From contig JABTUA010000002.1 in assembly GCA_015075635.1 (NCBI GenBank), positions 682,001-746,000 on the forward strand: DNA of 64,000 nt, read 5' to 3'. This document shows, piece after piece, positions 57,539 through 64,000 of this stretch. The translations under genes and the position numbers were made by a program. Under the pieces are notes generated by a model that was not told the DNA's origin, did no database searches, and worked only from the letters and a program-made list of their open reading frames with translations. Source of the DNA: Polyangiaceae bacterium. GTDB taxonomy: Bacteria; Myxococcota_A; Polyangia; Polyangiales; Polyangiaceae. Position 1 is the stretch's first letter. Each line of letters opens with the position of its first letter.

Positions 57539-57994
57539 ATGAACGCGACGGCTCTGAAGATTCCGACCACCAAGGACTCCGAGCAGGCCCAGGTGGCTGT
57601 GCGAGCCCTGTCGGGGGTCCTGCGCCGGAAATCCAGCCGGACCATCCGGGTGCGACCGGAAGGTGCAAAGGAAGAAGTTTCCGTCTCTGTCCCGCGAGAG
57701 GCCTTCGAGCTGTTCCTCGACATCTTGGCGCAGATGGCAAACGGAAACGCGGTTTCCATCGTCCCCGTGCATGCTGAGCTGACGACGCAGCAGGCGGCAG
57801 ACATGTTGAACGTGTCCAGACCGTTCCTGGTCGGACTCCTCGACGAGGGGAAGATCGCGTTCCGGATGGTGGGGACGCATCGCCGAGTCAAGGTGGCCGA
57901 CCTCCTGACCTACAAGCAGAAGGACTCGAAGTACAGGAAGGCTGTGCTCGACGAGCTGACCGCCGAAGCACAGAAGCATGGTCTCGGGTACTGA
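57539..57994 (+). CDS. HTH (excisionase-type) antitoxin of a PIN-domain toxin
   Basis: 151 residues. C-terminal half contains an excisionase-like helix-turn-helix (VHAELTTQQAADMLNVSRPF, LVGLLDEGKIAFRMVGTHRR, VKVADLLTYKQ), the standard DNA-binding module of antitoxins paired with PIN toxins. N-terminal half has a beta/alpha region (SRTIRVRPEGAKEEVSVSVP, REAFELFLDILAQMANGNAV). It would bind and neutralise the toxin and repress its own promoter, possibly through the TTATTGCG repeats. Six nt before the toxin gene. Confidence 0.83.
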   Translation: MNATALKIPTTKDSEQAQVAVRALSGVLRRKSSRTIRVRPEGAKEEVSVSVPREAFELFLDILAQMANGNAVSIVPVHAELTTQQAADMLNVSRPFLVGLLDEGKIAFRMVGTHRRVKVADLLTYKQKDSKYRKAVLDELTAEAQKHGLGY

Positions 57995-58000
57995 AGACCG

Positions 58001-58591
58001 ATGGCGTTCGTCGTCATCTACGATGCGTGTGCGCTGTACCCAGCACCGCTGCGAGATCTCCTCATTCGAATCGGAATGGTCGGTCTGGTTCGGGTCCGGT
58101 GGACCGAAGCAATCCTCGACGAGTGCTTCCGCTCGATCCAGGAGCAACGCCCCGACCTGAAGCCGGAGGCCCTGGTTCGAACTCGTGAGCTGATGCGGGA
58201 AGCCATCGCCGACTGCACCGTCACCGGGTACGAGCACTTGATCGACGGCCTCTCGCTTCCGGATCCGGACGACCGGCATGTTCTTGCCGCCGCGATCCGT
58301 GCTGGTGCTCAGGCCATCGTGACCTTCAACCTGAGGGACTTCCCGCACTCGGCCCTGGAACCCTACGGCCTGGAGGCCGTCCATCCGGACGATTTCGTGC
58401 TGGACCTGATCGACCTCGCGCCCGCTGCCATTGCAGGAGTCGTTCGCGAGCAGGCCGGTTCATTGAGGAACCCGCCGAGAACGCTTCCGGAGTTGCTCGA
58501 CACCCTCAAGCAGTGCAGCCTAGATCAGTCGGTCGCCAAGCTGCGAGAGCTGCACGGCGACCACGTCGGATCGGAGACGGGGGAAGGGTAA
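58001..58591 (+). CDS. PIN-domain ribonuclease toxin
   Basis: 196 residues. PIN catalytic acids: first Asp in VVIYDACALYPAPLRDL, Glu in WTEAILDECFRSIQEQRP, Asp in LSLPDPDDRHVLAAAIRAGA, and a final N-x-x-D in IVTFNLRDFPHSALEP. An extra C-terminal region follows (VREQAGSLRNPPRTLPELLD). PIN toxins cleave RNA, often tRNA; its target is unknown. All four acidic positions are intact, so it is likely active. Paired with the HTH antitoxin upstream. Confidence 0.85.
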   Translation: MAFVVIYDACALYPAPLRDLLIRIGMVGLVRVRWTEAILDECFRSIQEQRPDLKPEALVRTRELMREAIADCTVTGYEHLIDGLSLPDPDDRHVLAAAIRAGAQAIVTFNLRDFPHSALEPYGLEAVHPDDFVLDLIDLAPAAIAGVVREQAGSLRNPPRTLPELLDTLKQCSLDQSVAKLRELHGDHVGSETGEG

Positions 58592-58605
58592 GCGGCGTGA
58601 GCCTC

Positions 58606-59385
58606 ATGTCGCGAATCGGACGACGCATTCTGAGGTGCGCCGTGGTGGTCGTACCGTTTGCCGTGTGTGGCCTGGCGGCATGTGGCGGCAACACGGATGA
58701 GACTGGCGGCTCAGTAGGCACGGAATGCACGGGCGACGCCGACTGCCGTGGCGGCCTCATCTGCCTCGCCTCGAACGATGCCACGACGAGCAGCGGCGGG
58801 CCGGCACATGGGTACTGCACCAAGGAATGCGACGCTGAGCCGGGCGCGGCCTGCGACGACCTCGACGCGAGGTGCTGGACCCTCCTGATGGGGCCTGCCA
58901 AGCATTGCCTTCTGAGCTGCATTCCGGGTTTGCCGGGTGTCTGCCACGGACGCGAAGATCTGGCGTGCATGCTGATCTCCGGCGACACCGGGCTCTGCGT
59001 TCCCGTATGCGCGTCCGACGACGATTGTGACCCTGAATTCTGCCATCCCGGCACTGGGTTTTGCGTCTCCAACCCGGCGGTTTCGGATCCCATCGGGACG
59101 CCCTGCACTGCGGTCATGTCGCCCTACTCAACCTGCAAGGCATGCCTCGGCTTGGGTGGAGGCCCGCCAGAACCCGGAGTCTGCTCGAAAGTGTGCGTTG
59201 CTACCCGTAGCGACGCCTGCGGTGACGGAGCCCGGTGCATCGCGCTTGGGACCGGCGTTGCTCCAAAACCCGGCACGCTGGGTTGGTGCTACCAGTCGTG
59301 CGCGACGGATGGAGAATGCCTCTCGGGCTCGCCTGCCCAGTGTGTCCCCGATGCAAGCGGACAAGGCGTATGTAAGGCCCCTTGA
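58606..59385 (+). CDS. Cys-rich lipoprotein carried on the island
   Basis: 259 residues from ATG 58606 (GTG 58597 also possible). Signal (ILRCAVVVVPFAVCGLAAC), then Dickkopf-like paired Cys throughout: GTECTGDADCRGGLICLASN, GYCTKECDAEPGAACDDLDA, CVPVCASDDDCDPEFCHPGT, TCKACLGLGGGPPEPGVCSK, SCATDGECLSGSPAQCVPDA. Resembles chromosomal lipoproteins at 13447 and 46051, so the island carries a host-type surface protein. It has just one gap (14 nt) from the PIN toxin gene. Function unknown. Confidence 0.77.
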   Translation: MSRIGRRILRCAVVVVPFAVCGLAACGGNTDETGGSVGTECTGDADCRGGLICLASNDATTSSGGPAHGYCTKECDAEPGAACDDLDARCWTLLMGPAKHCLLSCIPGLPGVCHGREDLACMLISGDTGLCVPVCASDDDCDPEFCHPGTGFCVSNPAVSDPIGTPCTAVMSPYSTCKACLGLGGGPPEPGVCSKVCVATRSDACGDGARCIALGTGVAPKPGTLGWCYQSCATDGECLSGSPAQCVPDASGQGVCKAP

Positions 59386-59507
59386 CCAGCCCTCCTCCAA
59401 TCGTCGGCGAATCGTCGGAAACGTCGCTGAACGACGCCGAACGGCGTGATACGGTGACCTGCAACCCCTCGGATCACCTCGGTTCGCATCCGTTCGCGAC
59501 AGAAGCT

Positions 59508-59570
59508 CCCGATTTAGGTTCCGGCGCCCAAAAGGTGTGTGGGTTCGAGTCCCTCCTCGTGCACCGTTGA
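59508..59570 (+). other. Displaced tRNA-Leu 3' half (attachment site remnant)
   Basis: From the anticodon loop (TTTAGGT at 59513-59519) through variable arm, T-arm and CTCGTGC to ACCGTTGA. The 5' half of a tRNA is absent. The 5' anticodon-stem strand no longer pairs fully and the T-stem has one mismatch, so it is non-functional. Marks the far end of the island. Confidence 0.8.
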
Positions 59571-59582
59571 GATCCAAGGCCG

Positions 59583-61286
59583 ATGCCTCACAACCTCGAC
59601 CTGATCCTCACGCTGACCGGCGGCCTCGCGGCGGCGCTGCTCCTGGGCTTCGTCACCCAGAAGCTGAAGCTCTCGCCGATCGTGGGCTACCTGCTCGCGG
59701 GGGTGGCGGTGGGGCCGTTCACGCCGGGTTTCGTCGCGCACGGCGCGATCAGTGAGCAGTTCGCCGAGCTCGGCGTGATCCTGCTCCTGTTCGGCGTGGG
59801 GCTGCACTTCCACCTGAAGGAGCTGCTGGCGGTGCGCCACGTCGTGCTCCCGGGCGCGCTGGTGCAGATCGGCCTGGCCACGGCCGGCGGGTACCTGGTG
59901 ACGCGGGCCTTCGGCTGGGGGTCGGGCGCGGCCATCGTGTTCGGCCTGAGCATCTCCATCGCCAGCACGGTCGTGCTGTTGCGCGTGCTCTCCGACGCGG
60001 ACGTCCTGCACACCTCCGCCGGCCACATCGCCATCGGCTGGCTGATCGTGCAGGACCTGGTCATGGTCCTGGTGCTCGTGATGCTGCCCATCCTCTCGGG
60101 CAAGGCCGGCGGCGGCGGCGGCACTCAGGAGCTCTTGATGTCCGCTGGGCTCGCGGTGCTGAAGATCGCGCTCCTGGTCGCCTTCACGCTGCTCGTGGGC
60201 AATCGCGTGATCCCGGCGCTCCTGGGCTACGTCGCGAAGACCCGGTCCCGCGAGCTGTTCACGCTGACCGTGCTGGTGCTGGCCCTCGGCATCGCGGTCG
60301 GTTCGGCGAAGTTGTTCGGCGCGTCGATGGCGCTGGGCGCCTTCCTGGCTGGCATGGTGGTCGGCCAGTCGGAGTTCGCGACCCGGGCCGCGTCGGAGGC
60401 GTTGCCGATGCGCGACGCCTTCGCGGTGCTCTTCTTCGTGTCGATGGGCATGCTGTTCGACCCGGCCCAGGTGGTGCCCAACATCGGGCTCACCGCCGCC
60501 ACGCTCGGCCTGGTGCTGATCGGCACCCCGCTGGTGACGCTGGGGATGACCCTGGCCCGCGGGCAGTCGGCGAAGAACGCCGTCTCCGTGGCGCTCGGCA
60601 TGGCACAGATCGGCGAGTTCTCGTTCATCGTGGCCGCGCTCGGGCGGCAGCTGGGCCTGTTGCCGGATCGGGCGACGCAGTCCCTGGTCGCAGTCTCCAT
60701 GATCTGCATCACGCTGAACCCGCTCATCTACCGGCTGGCACCGCCGCTCTCGCGCTGGCTCGACGCCCGCCTGCGGCGGCGGAGCGCCAAGGCCGACGAG
60801 CCAGGTCCACCGGTGGACGCCGCGCACCGAACGGTGGTCATCGGCTACGGACCGGTGGGTCGGACGCTGTCGAAGCTGCTGATCGAGAACCAGATCGAGC
60901 CGACCGTGATCGAGCTGAACCACGAGACGGTGAACGGCCTGAACAAGCAGGGCATCCGCGCCATCTTCGGCGACGCCACGCAGCAGGCCGTGCTGGAGGA
61001 GGCGGGCGTGCGCACGGCGGGCAGCCTGGTGTTCGCCGCCTCCGGCTCGCCGGACGCCGTCATCCGCCAGGCGCGGGAGCTCAACCCGAAGATCACCATC
61101 ATGGCGCGGACGACCTACGTGGGTGAGGTCGCGTCGCTCCGGCAGGCCGGCGCTCACACCGTGGTCTCGGCGGAGGGCGAGGTGGCCCTGGCCATGGCCG
61201 AGCACCTGCTCCGCGGTCTCGGCGCCACGGGCGATCAGCTGGACCGGGAGCGCGATCGGGCGCGCGCCGAGCTGACCCCCGGGTGA
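59583..61286 (+). CDS. CPA2 cation:proton antiporter with RCK domain (KefB/YbaL-like)
   Basis: 567 residues. About twelve TMs in the N-terminal ~400 residues (VTQKLKLSPIVGYLLAGVAV, AELGVILLLFGVGLHFHLKE, GLSISIASTVVLLRVLSDAD, GASMALGAFLAGMVVGQSEF), then a cytoplasmic RCK/TrkA-N domain from about 418 (RTVVIGYGPVGRTLSKLLIE, NKQGIRAIFGDATQQAVLEE). Exchanges K+ or Na+ for protons, regulated by NAD(H) or other ligands at the RCK. Starts 12 nt after the island end, so its native promoter may have been replaced by island DNA. Confidence 0.9.
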   Translation: MPHNLDLILTLTGGLAAALLLGFVTQKLKLSPIVGYLLAGVAVGPFTPGFVAHGAISEQFAELGVILLLFGVGLHFHLKELLAVRHVVLPGALVQIGLATAGGYLVTRAFGWGSGAAIVFGLSISIASTVVLLRVLSDADVLHTSAGHIAIGWLIVQDLVMVLVLVMLPILSGKAGGGGGTQELLMSAGLAVLKIALLVAFTLLVGNRVIPALLGYVAKTRSRELFTLTVLVLALGIAVGSAKLFGASMALGAFLAGMVVGQSEFATRAASEALPMRDAFAVLFFVSMGMLFDPAQVVPNIGLTAATLGLVLIGTPLVTLGMTLARGQSAKNAVSVALGMAQIGEFSFIVAALGRQLGLLPDRATQSLVAVSMICITLNPLIYRLAPPLSRWLDARLRRRSAKADEPGPPVDAAHRTVVIGYGPVGRTLSKLLIENQIEPTVIELNHETVNGLNKQGIRAIFGDATQQAVLEEAGVRTAGSLVFAASGSPDAVIRQARELNPKITIMARTTYVGEVASLRQAGAHTVVSAEGEVALAMAEHLLRGLGATGDQLDRERDRARAELTPG

Positions 61287-61289
61287 CGC

Positions 61290-62423
61290 TCAGTCGTCAT
61301 CCACTTCGTTCGGCTCGTCCGGCACGCCCAGCCAGCCGCGGACACGGAAGTAGATCAGCAGGCCGACGCCCAAGAGGCCCATGCCGCCGAGCACGATGAA
61401 GTAGCCGTTCGGCCACTTGAGCTCCGGCATGTGCTCGAAGTTCATGCCGTACACGCCCACGATGAAGGTCAGCGGAATGAAGATGGTCGTCACCACGGTG
61501 AGCAGCCGCATCACGTCGTTGGTGCGGTTCGAGATCACGGACATGTAAGTATTCGTGAGCTCGCTCACCAGCTCGCGGTAGCTCTCGGCCATTTCCGAGA
61601 CCTGGATGCAGTGGTCGTAGGTGTCACGCAGGTAGATCCGCGCCGAGTCGGTGACCATCGGCACGGGATCGCGGATCAAGCTGGAGAGCGCGTCGCGGAG
61701 CGGCCAGACCGCGCGCCGCACCAGGAGCAGCGTGCGCTTCACCTCGTGCACGCGCATGAGGAGCTCCGGCCGCGGGCGCTTCATCACCCGCTCCTCCAGC
61801 ACCTCGAGCTCGTCCGCGAAGACCTCGAGCAACGGGTAATATCCGTCCACGATGGTGTCGATGATCGAGTAGGCGAGGTAGTCCGCGCCGGAGCCGCGCA
61901 GCATGCCGACGTTGTCGCGGAGGCGCGACCGCACTGGATCGAACAGGTCGCCGTGTCTCTCCTGGAAGGTCAAGAGATAACCCTTGCCGATGAAGACGCT
62001 GACCTGCTCGTTGTGCAGGTCCCCGTTCTCGTCCAGGCGCAGCATGCCGCAGATGAAGAGCTGCTGGCCCTCGTAGCTCTCGGTCTTCGGTCGCTGCGGC
62101 ACGTTGACGACGTCGGCCAACGCGAGCGGGTGCAGCGCGAACAGATCCGCGAGCTGACGCAGCACCTTCTCGTCGCCGAGCCCCTGTACGTCCACCCACG
62201 TGACGGCGTGCGAACGCATCAACTCACGCAGCTCGGAGACGCGATCGAGGTCGCCTTCGTGCAGGTGATCCGCGTCGTAAGCCATGACGTGGATGCGCGG
62301 CTTCGGAGCGTCCTTGCCGATGACCAGGGCGCCGGGCCGCGCGCCCACCGGCGGGTTCTTCTTGAGGAAGAGCGAGACGGTCGGCGCGATCCTGCGCAGC
62401 GACTTCGGTGCTTCCTCTTCCAT
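61290..62423 (-). CDS. corA: CorA-type magnesium/divalent cation transporter
   Basis: 377 residues. Cytoplasmic N-terminal alpha/beta domain with a long stalk helix (SELTNTYMSVISNRTNDVMR), then two C-terminal TMs (TTIFIPLTFIVGVYGMNFEH and YFIVLGGMGLLGVGLLIYF) with the defining GMN filter motif. Pentameric Mg2+ (or Co2+/Ni2+) channel. Same strand as the MmgE/PrpD-like gene, 22 nt downstream of it. Convergent with the antiporter by 3 nt. Confidence 0.93.
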   Translation of the reverse strand: MEEEAPKSLRRIAPTVSLFLKKNPPVGARPGALVIGKDAPKPRIHVMAYDADHLHEGDLDRVSELRELMRSHAVTWVDVQGLGDEKVLRQLADLFALHPLALADVVNVPQRPKTESYEGQQLFICGMLRLDENGDLHNEQVSVFIGKGYLLTFQERHGDLFDPVRSRLRDNVGMLRGSGADYLAYSIIDTIVDGYYPLLEVFADELEVLEERVMKRPRPELLMRVHEVKRTLLLVRRAVWPLRDALSSLIRDPVPMVTDSARIYLRDTYDHCIQVSEMAESYRELVSELTNTYMSVISNRTNDVMRLLTVVTTIFIPLTFIVGVYGMNFEHMPELKWPNGYFIVLGGMGLLGVGLLIYFRVRGWLGVPDEPNEVDDD

Positions 62424-62445
62424 CGCGGGCCGAGCTTAGCGGAGG

Positions 62446-64000
62446 TCACGCGCCGCACGAAAGGCGCACGGTGTCCGCCACCGGGTTGGCTTCGAAATCC
62501 CGGAGCGCGTCTGAAAGCGCCAAGGCGCGCTCACGGGGCAAGCTAACCTCCCGCGCGAGCTTGGCGTACGCGGCTTCGACTCGCCCCGGCTCTCCCGGTG
62601 CTCCGATGGGAATGTCCTGCCGCGCCTGGTAGCGCTCGCCGTCTTGGGTCTCGAGGCGGACCTGGGCCGGAAACACCATGCGGAAGCGCGTGAAGTCGCG
62701 GGGCCCGGAGCGTCCACCGCCGCGGCGCCGCGCGGCGCCGAGCATGCGGCCGAGCGTGCTCCACTCGCCGAGCAGCGCGCTCGGCCGCACGCCCGTGCGC
62801 TTCTTGCCGCCGAGCTGCTTCTGATAGCCGGCCAGCACGGCGGCGAGCTGGGTCGGCCGGAGCTGGCCCAGCGTGCCACCCCCGCCCAGAGCGCCGTCGA
62901 AGGCCCGGACCACCGCCAGGCTCATGCCCCAGTCGTGACGGAGCTCGGTCTTGCCGACGATCTCGCGGATCGCCGCGTCGTTCGCGTCCAGGGCCTCCTG
63001 GCTCAGCGCAGCGCCGTCGTGGGCGCCGGCGGCGACGGCGATGCCCACGTTGAACGGGATGGAGAAGTTGACGTTCACAGGCGAGAGCGGCTCACCCGGA
63101 CGCACGTGCTCGCTCGACAGGTTGTCCATCTCGACGCTGAGCAGGTTCGCGTCGACGACGATGCGCTTCACATCTGCGGGCACGAGATCGCGTCCAGTCG
63201 CCTCGCGATACTCCGCGAGCACGGCGAACAGCGCGTCGAGCGTGGTGTCGATGTAAGCGCAGCCGGGGTAACGCTTGAAGGCCAGCGTGTCGCTGACCCA
63301 GGCTTCACCCAGCCCGGAGAGCATCTTCGGCAGCGGCGCCCAGGAGAAAGAGGCCCAGAAGCCCTTGCGCGGGTGCTCGAAGATCTCCCGCGCCCCGGTC
63401 ATGCCGGCGCGCGCGAAGGCGGCTGCCTGCATCCCCACCACGGTCGGGTGCGCCGCGGTCAGCACCTTGCTCCCGGGGCCCATGAAGCCGGGCCAGAGCG
63501 TGAAGGTGGGCTGGTAGAGCGCGATGGCGAGCGCGTTGGCCGTCTGGACGGGCGAGAGACGCCAGAGCTTGGCGGCGACCACGGCGCCCTCCACGGCGTG
63601 GATGAAGCTCCAGGCCTGGCCGTTCTGCGGGCCGAGCACGGCGCTGGCGCCGACCCGACCGCCGAGCTCGTTGGCCAGCACCATGGCGGTGAGCACGTCC
63701 TTCGGGGCGTGGCTCTCCGCCTCGCCGAGAGCGAGGCCGGCGAGCACCGCCGAGTGTCCGGTGTGCCCCATGTACAGGTAGTCGTCGTAGTCGAGCGCCA
63801 TGGAGTAGGCGCTGTTCACGAGCACGGCATCTTGGACCGACCAGCGCTCGCCGCTCGCGATCACGCTGGCTCGACCCGTGGCAGCCCAGCCCTTCACCGC
63901 AGTCCGTACCGCGCCCGCGTCGCGGCTGTGCTGGCCGGCGTGGATGGCGGCTATCACGCTGGCGATCTGCGCGCGGGTGAGCTCCCGAACGCGCTCCGGC
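62446..64000 (-). CDS. MmgE/PrpD-family protein, N-terminus off the right edge
   Basis: About 518 residues visible; the frame stays open to the edge (PERVRELTRAQIASVIAAIH), and the GTG at 63957 is internal. MmgE/PrpD signatures: SAYSMALDYDDYLYMGHTGH, QAWSFIHAVEGAVVAAKLWR, GSKVLTAAHPTVVGMQAAAF, AFKRYPGCAYIDTTLDALFA and SPVNVNFSIPFNVGIAVAAG. The family includes 2-methylcitrate dehydratase and cis-aconitate decarboxylase; specific activity cannot be assigned. No prpB/prpC beside it. Confidence 0.85.
   Translation of the reverse strand, partial: PERVRELTRAQIASVIAAIHAGQHSRDAGAVRTAVKGWAATGRASVIASGERWSVQDAVLVNSAYSMALDYDDYLYMGHTGHSAVLAGLALGEAESHAPKDVLTAMVLANELGGRVGASAVLGPQNGQAWSFIHAVEGAVVAAKLWRLSPVQTANALAIALYQPTFTLWPGFMGPGSKVLTAAHPTVVGMQAAAFARAGMTGAREIFEHPRKGFWASFSWAPLPKMLSGLGEAWVSDTLAFKRYPGCAYIDTTLDALFAVLAEYREATGRDLVPADVKRIVVDANLLSVEMDNLSSEHVRPGEPLSPVNVNFSIPFNVGIAVAAGAHDGAALSQEALDANDAAIREIVGKTELRHDWGMSLAVVRAFDGALGGGGTLGQLRPTQLAAVLAGYQKQLGGKKRTGVRPSALLGEWSTLGRMLGAARRRGGGRSGPRDFTRFRMVFPAQVRLETQDGERYQARQDIPIGAPGEPGRVEAAYAKLAREVSLPRERALALSDALRDFEANPVADTVRLSCGA

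Larger units (their letters stand above)
56034..59570. mobile_element. Genomic island inserted at tRNA-Leu(UAG)
   Basis: About 3.5 kb between the tRNA 3' half and a second 3'-half copy. Identical segments: GATTTAGGTTCCGG at 56034-56047 and 59511-59524, and CTCGTGCACCGTTGA at 56080-56094 and 59556-59570, the latter running 7 nt past the tRNA end. Between them lie AbiEi, a broken AbiEii, IS66 TnpB-like, an HTH/PIN pair and a Cys-rich lipoprotein. Codon use in these genes looks less GC-biased than outside. No integrase was found, so the element is probably a decayed or satellite-type island. Confidence 0.78.

Noticed and set aside
59508..59570. A second tRNA-Leu gene
   Set aside because: Only the 3' half is present, with stem mismatches and no acceptor 5' strand.
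56004..59570. An integrase or excisionase gene within the tRNA island
   Set aside because: The HTH protein at 57539 has an excisionase-type fold but is paired with a PIN toxin; no tyrosine recombinase motif was found in any frame.
59514..61205. A 563-codon minus-strand open frame opposite the antiporter
   Set aside because: Antisense shadow, with no domain and an anomalous His/Arg/Gln composition.

Overview
The window looks like chromosomal DNA from a myxobacterium, most likely of the Sorangium/Polyangium type. This is inferred from very high GC with strong G/C third-position preference, about twenty predicted lipoproteins (many with Gly/Ser-rich linkers followed by Cys-rich domains), two Hanks-type Ser/Thr kinases plus a pseudokinase, PEGA/TPR membrane proteins, an AgmX/PglI-type C-terminal domain, a MYXO-CTERM sorting tail (39308-40381) and a sphingolipid-type alpha-oxoamine synthase. 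Genes are packed very tightly: nine convergent pairs are 1-11 nt apart or overlap, and many co-directional pairs overlap as ATGA, GTGA or TTGA.

Layout. 1-5311: leucine dehydrogenase (cut by the left edge), a SUMF1-like lipoprotein, a TPR membrane protein, a Ser/Thr kinase and small lipoproteins. 5299-9202: a MatB-like acyl-CoA synthetase and a Tat-exported esterase that frame a graveyard of gene fragments; the fragments show an ancestral tandem duplication of an esterase-matB operon with reciprocal loss, plus a decayed benzoate-CoA-ligase-like gene. 9246-15638: lipoproteins, a HupE/UreJ-type membrane protein, an M15 peptidase and a CPBP protease. 15741-20980: pseudokinase, TPR/PEGA protein, RpoH-type sigma factor and RsmI. 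20990-24156 (minus): MMPL transporter, a 42-residue membrane protein and an exported protein. 24263-30083: Ffh with a Met-Pro-Gly repeat tail, two paralogous lipoproteins (one with a CBM9 domain), a metallophosphoesterase and two small proteins. 30266-37675: purM-purN-FAD oxidoreductase operon, PEGA protein, RsmD, AgmX-like protein and TruA. 37756-41545: serine-palmitoyltransferase-like enzyme, MYXO-CTERM protein and a GNAT-fold protein, a candidate sphingolipid locus. 41584-55980: SGNH lipoprotein, TrpE, methyltransferase/coiled-coil protein, DnaJ, an orphan FliI/YscN ATPase, a kinase, a three-gene DNA methyltransferase/PD-(D/E)XK nuclease/membrane-protein operon and a phospholipase C-type lipoprotein.

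56004-59570 is a small genomic island at a tRNA-Leu(UAG) gene. A displaced tRNA 3' half marks its right end. It carries an intact AbiEi-type antitoxin next to a broken AbiEii toxin, a lone IS66 TnpB-like ORF, an HTH antitoxin/PIN toxin pair and a Cys-rich lipoprotein, but no visible integrase. 59583-64000: a KefB/YbaL-type antiporter, CorA and an MmgE/PrpD-family protein cut by the right edge.

The most unusual items are the tRNA-Leu island, the overlapping methyltransferase/nuclease/membrane-protein operon behind a hairpin holding two CCCGGG sites, the pseudokinase with a perfect inverted repeat just upstream, the reciprocal gene loss at 5.3-9.2 kb, and the family of two-TM proteins with a Cys-containing loop. 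No CRISPR array, rRNA or complete transposon was seen.
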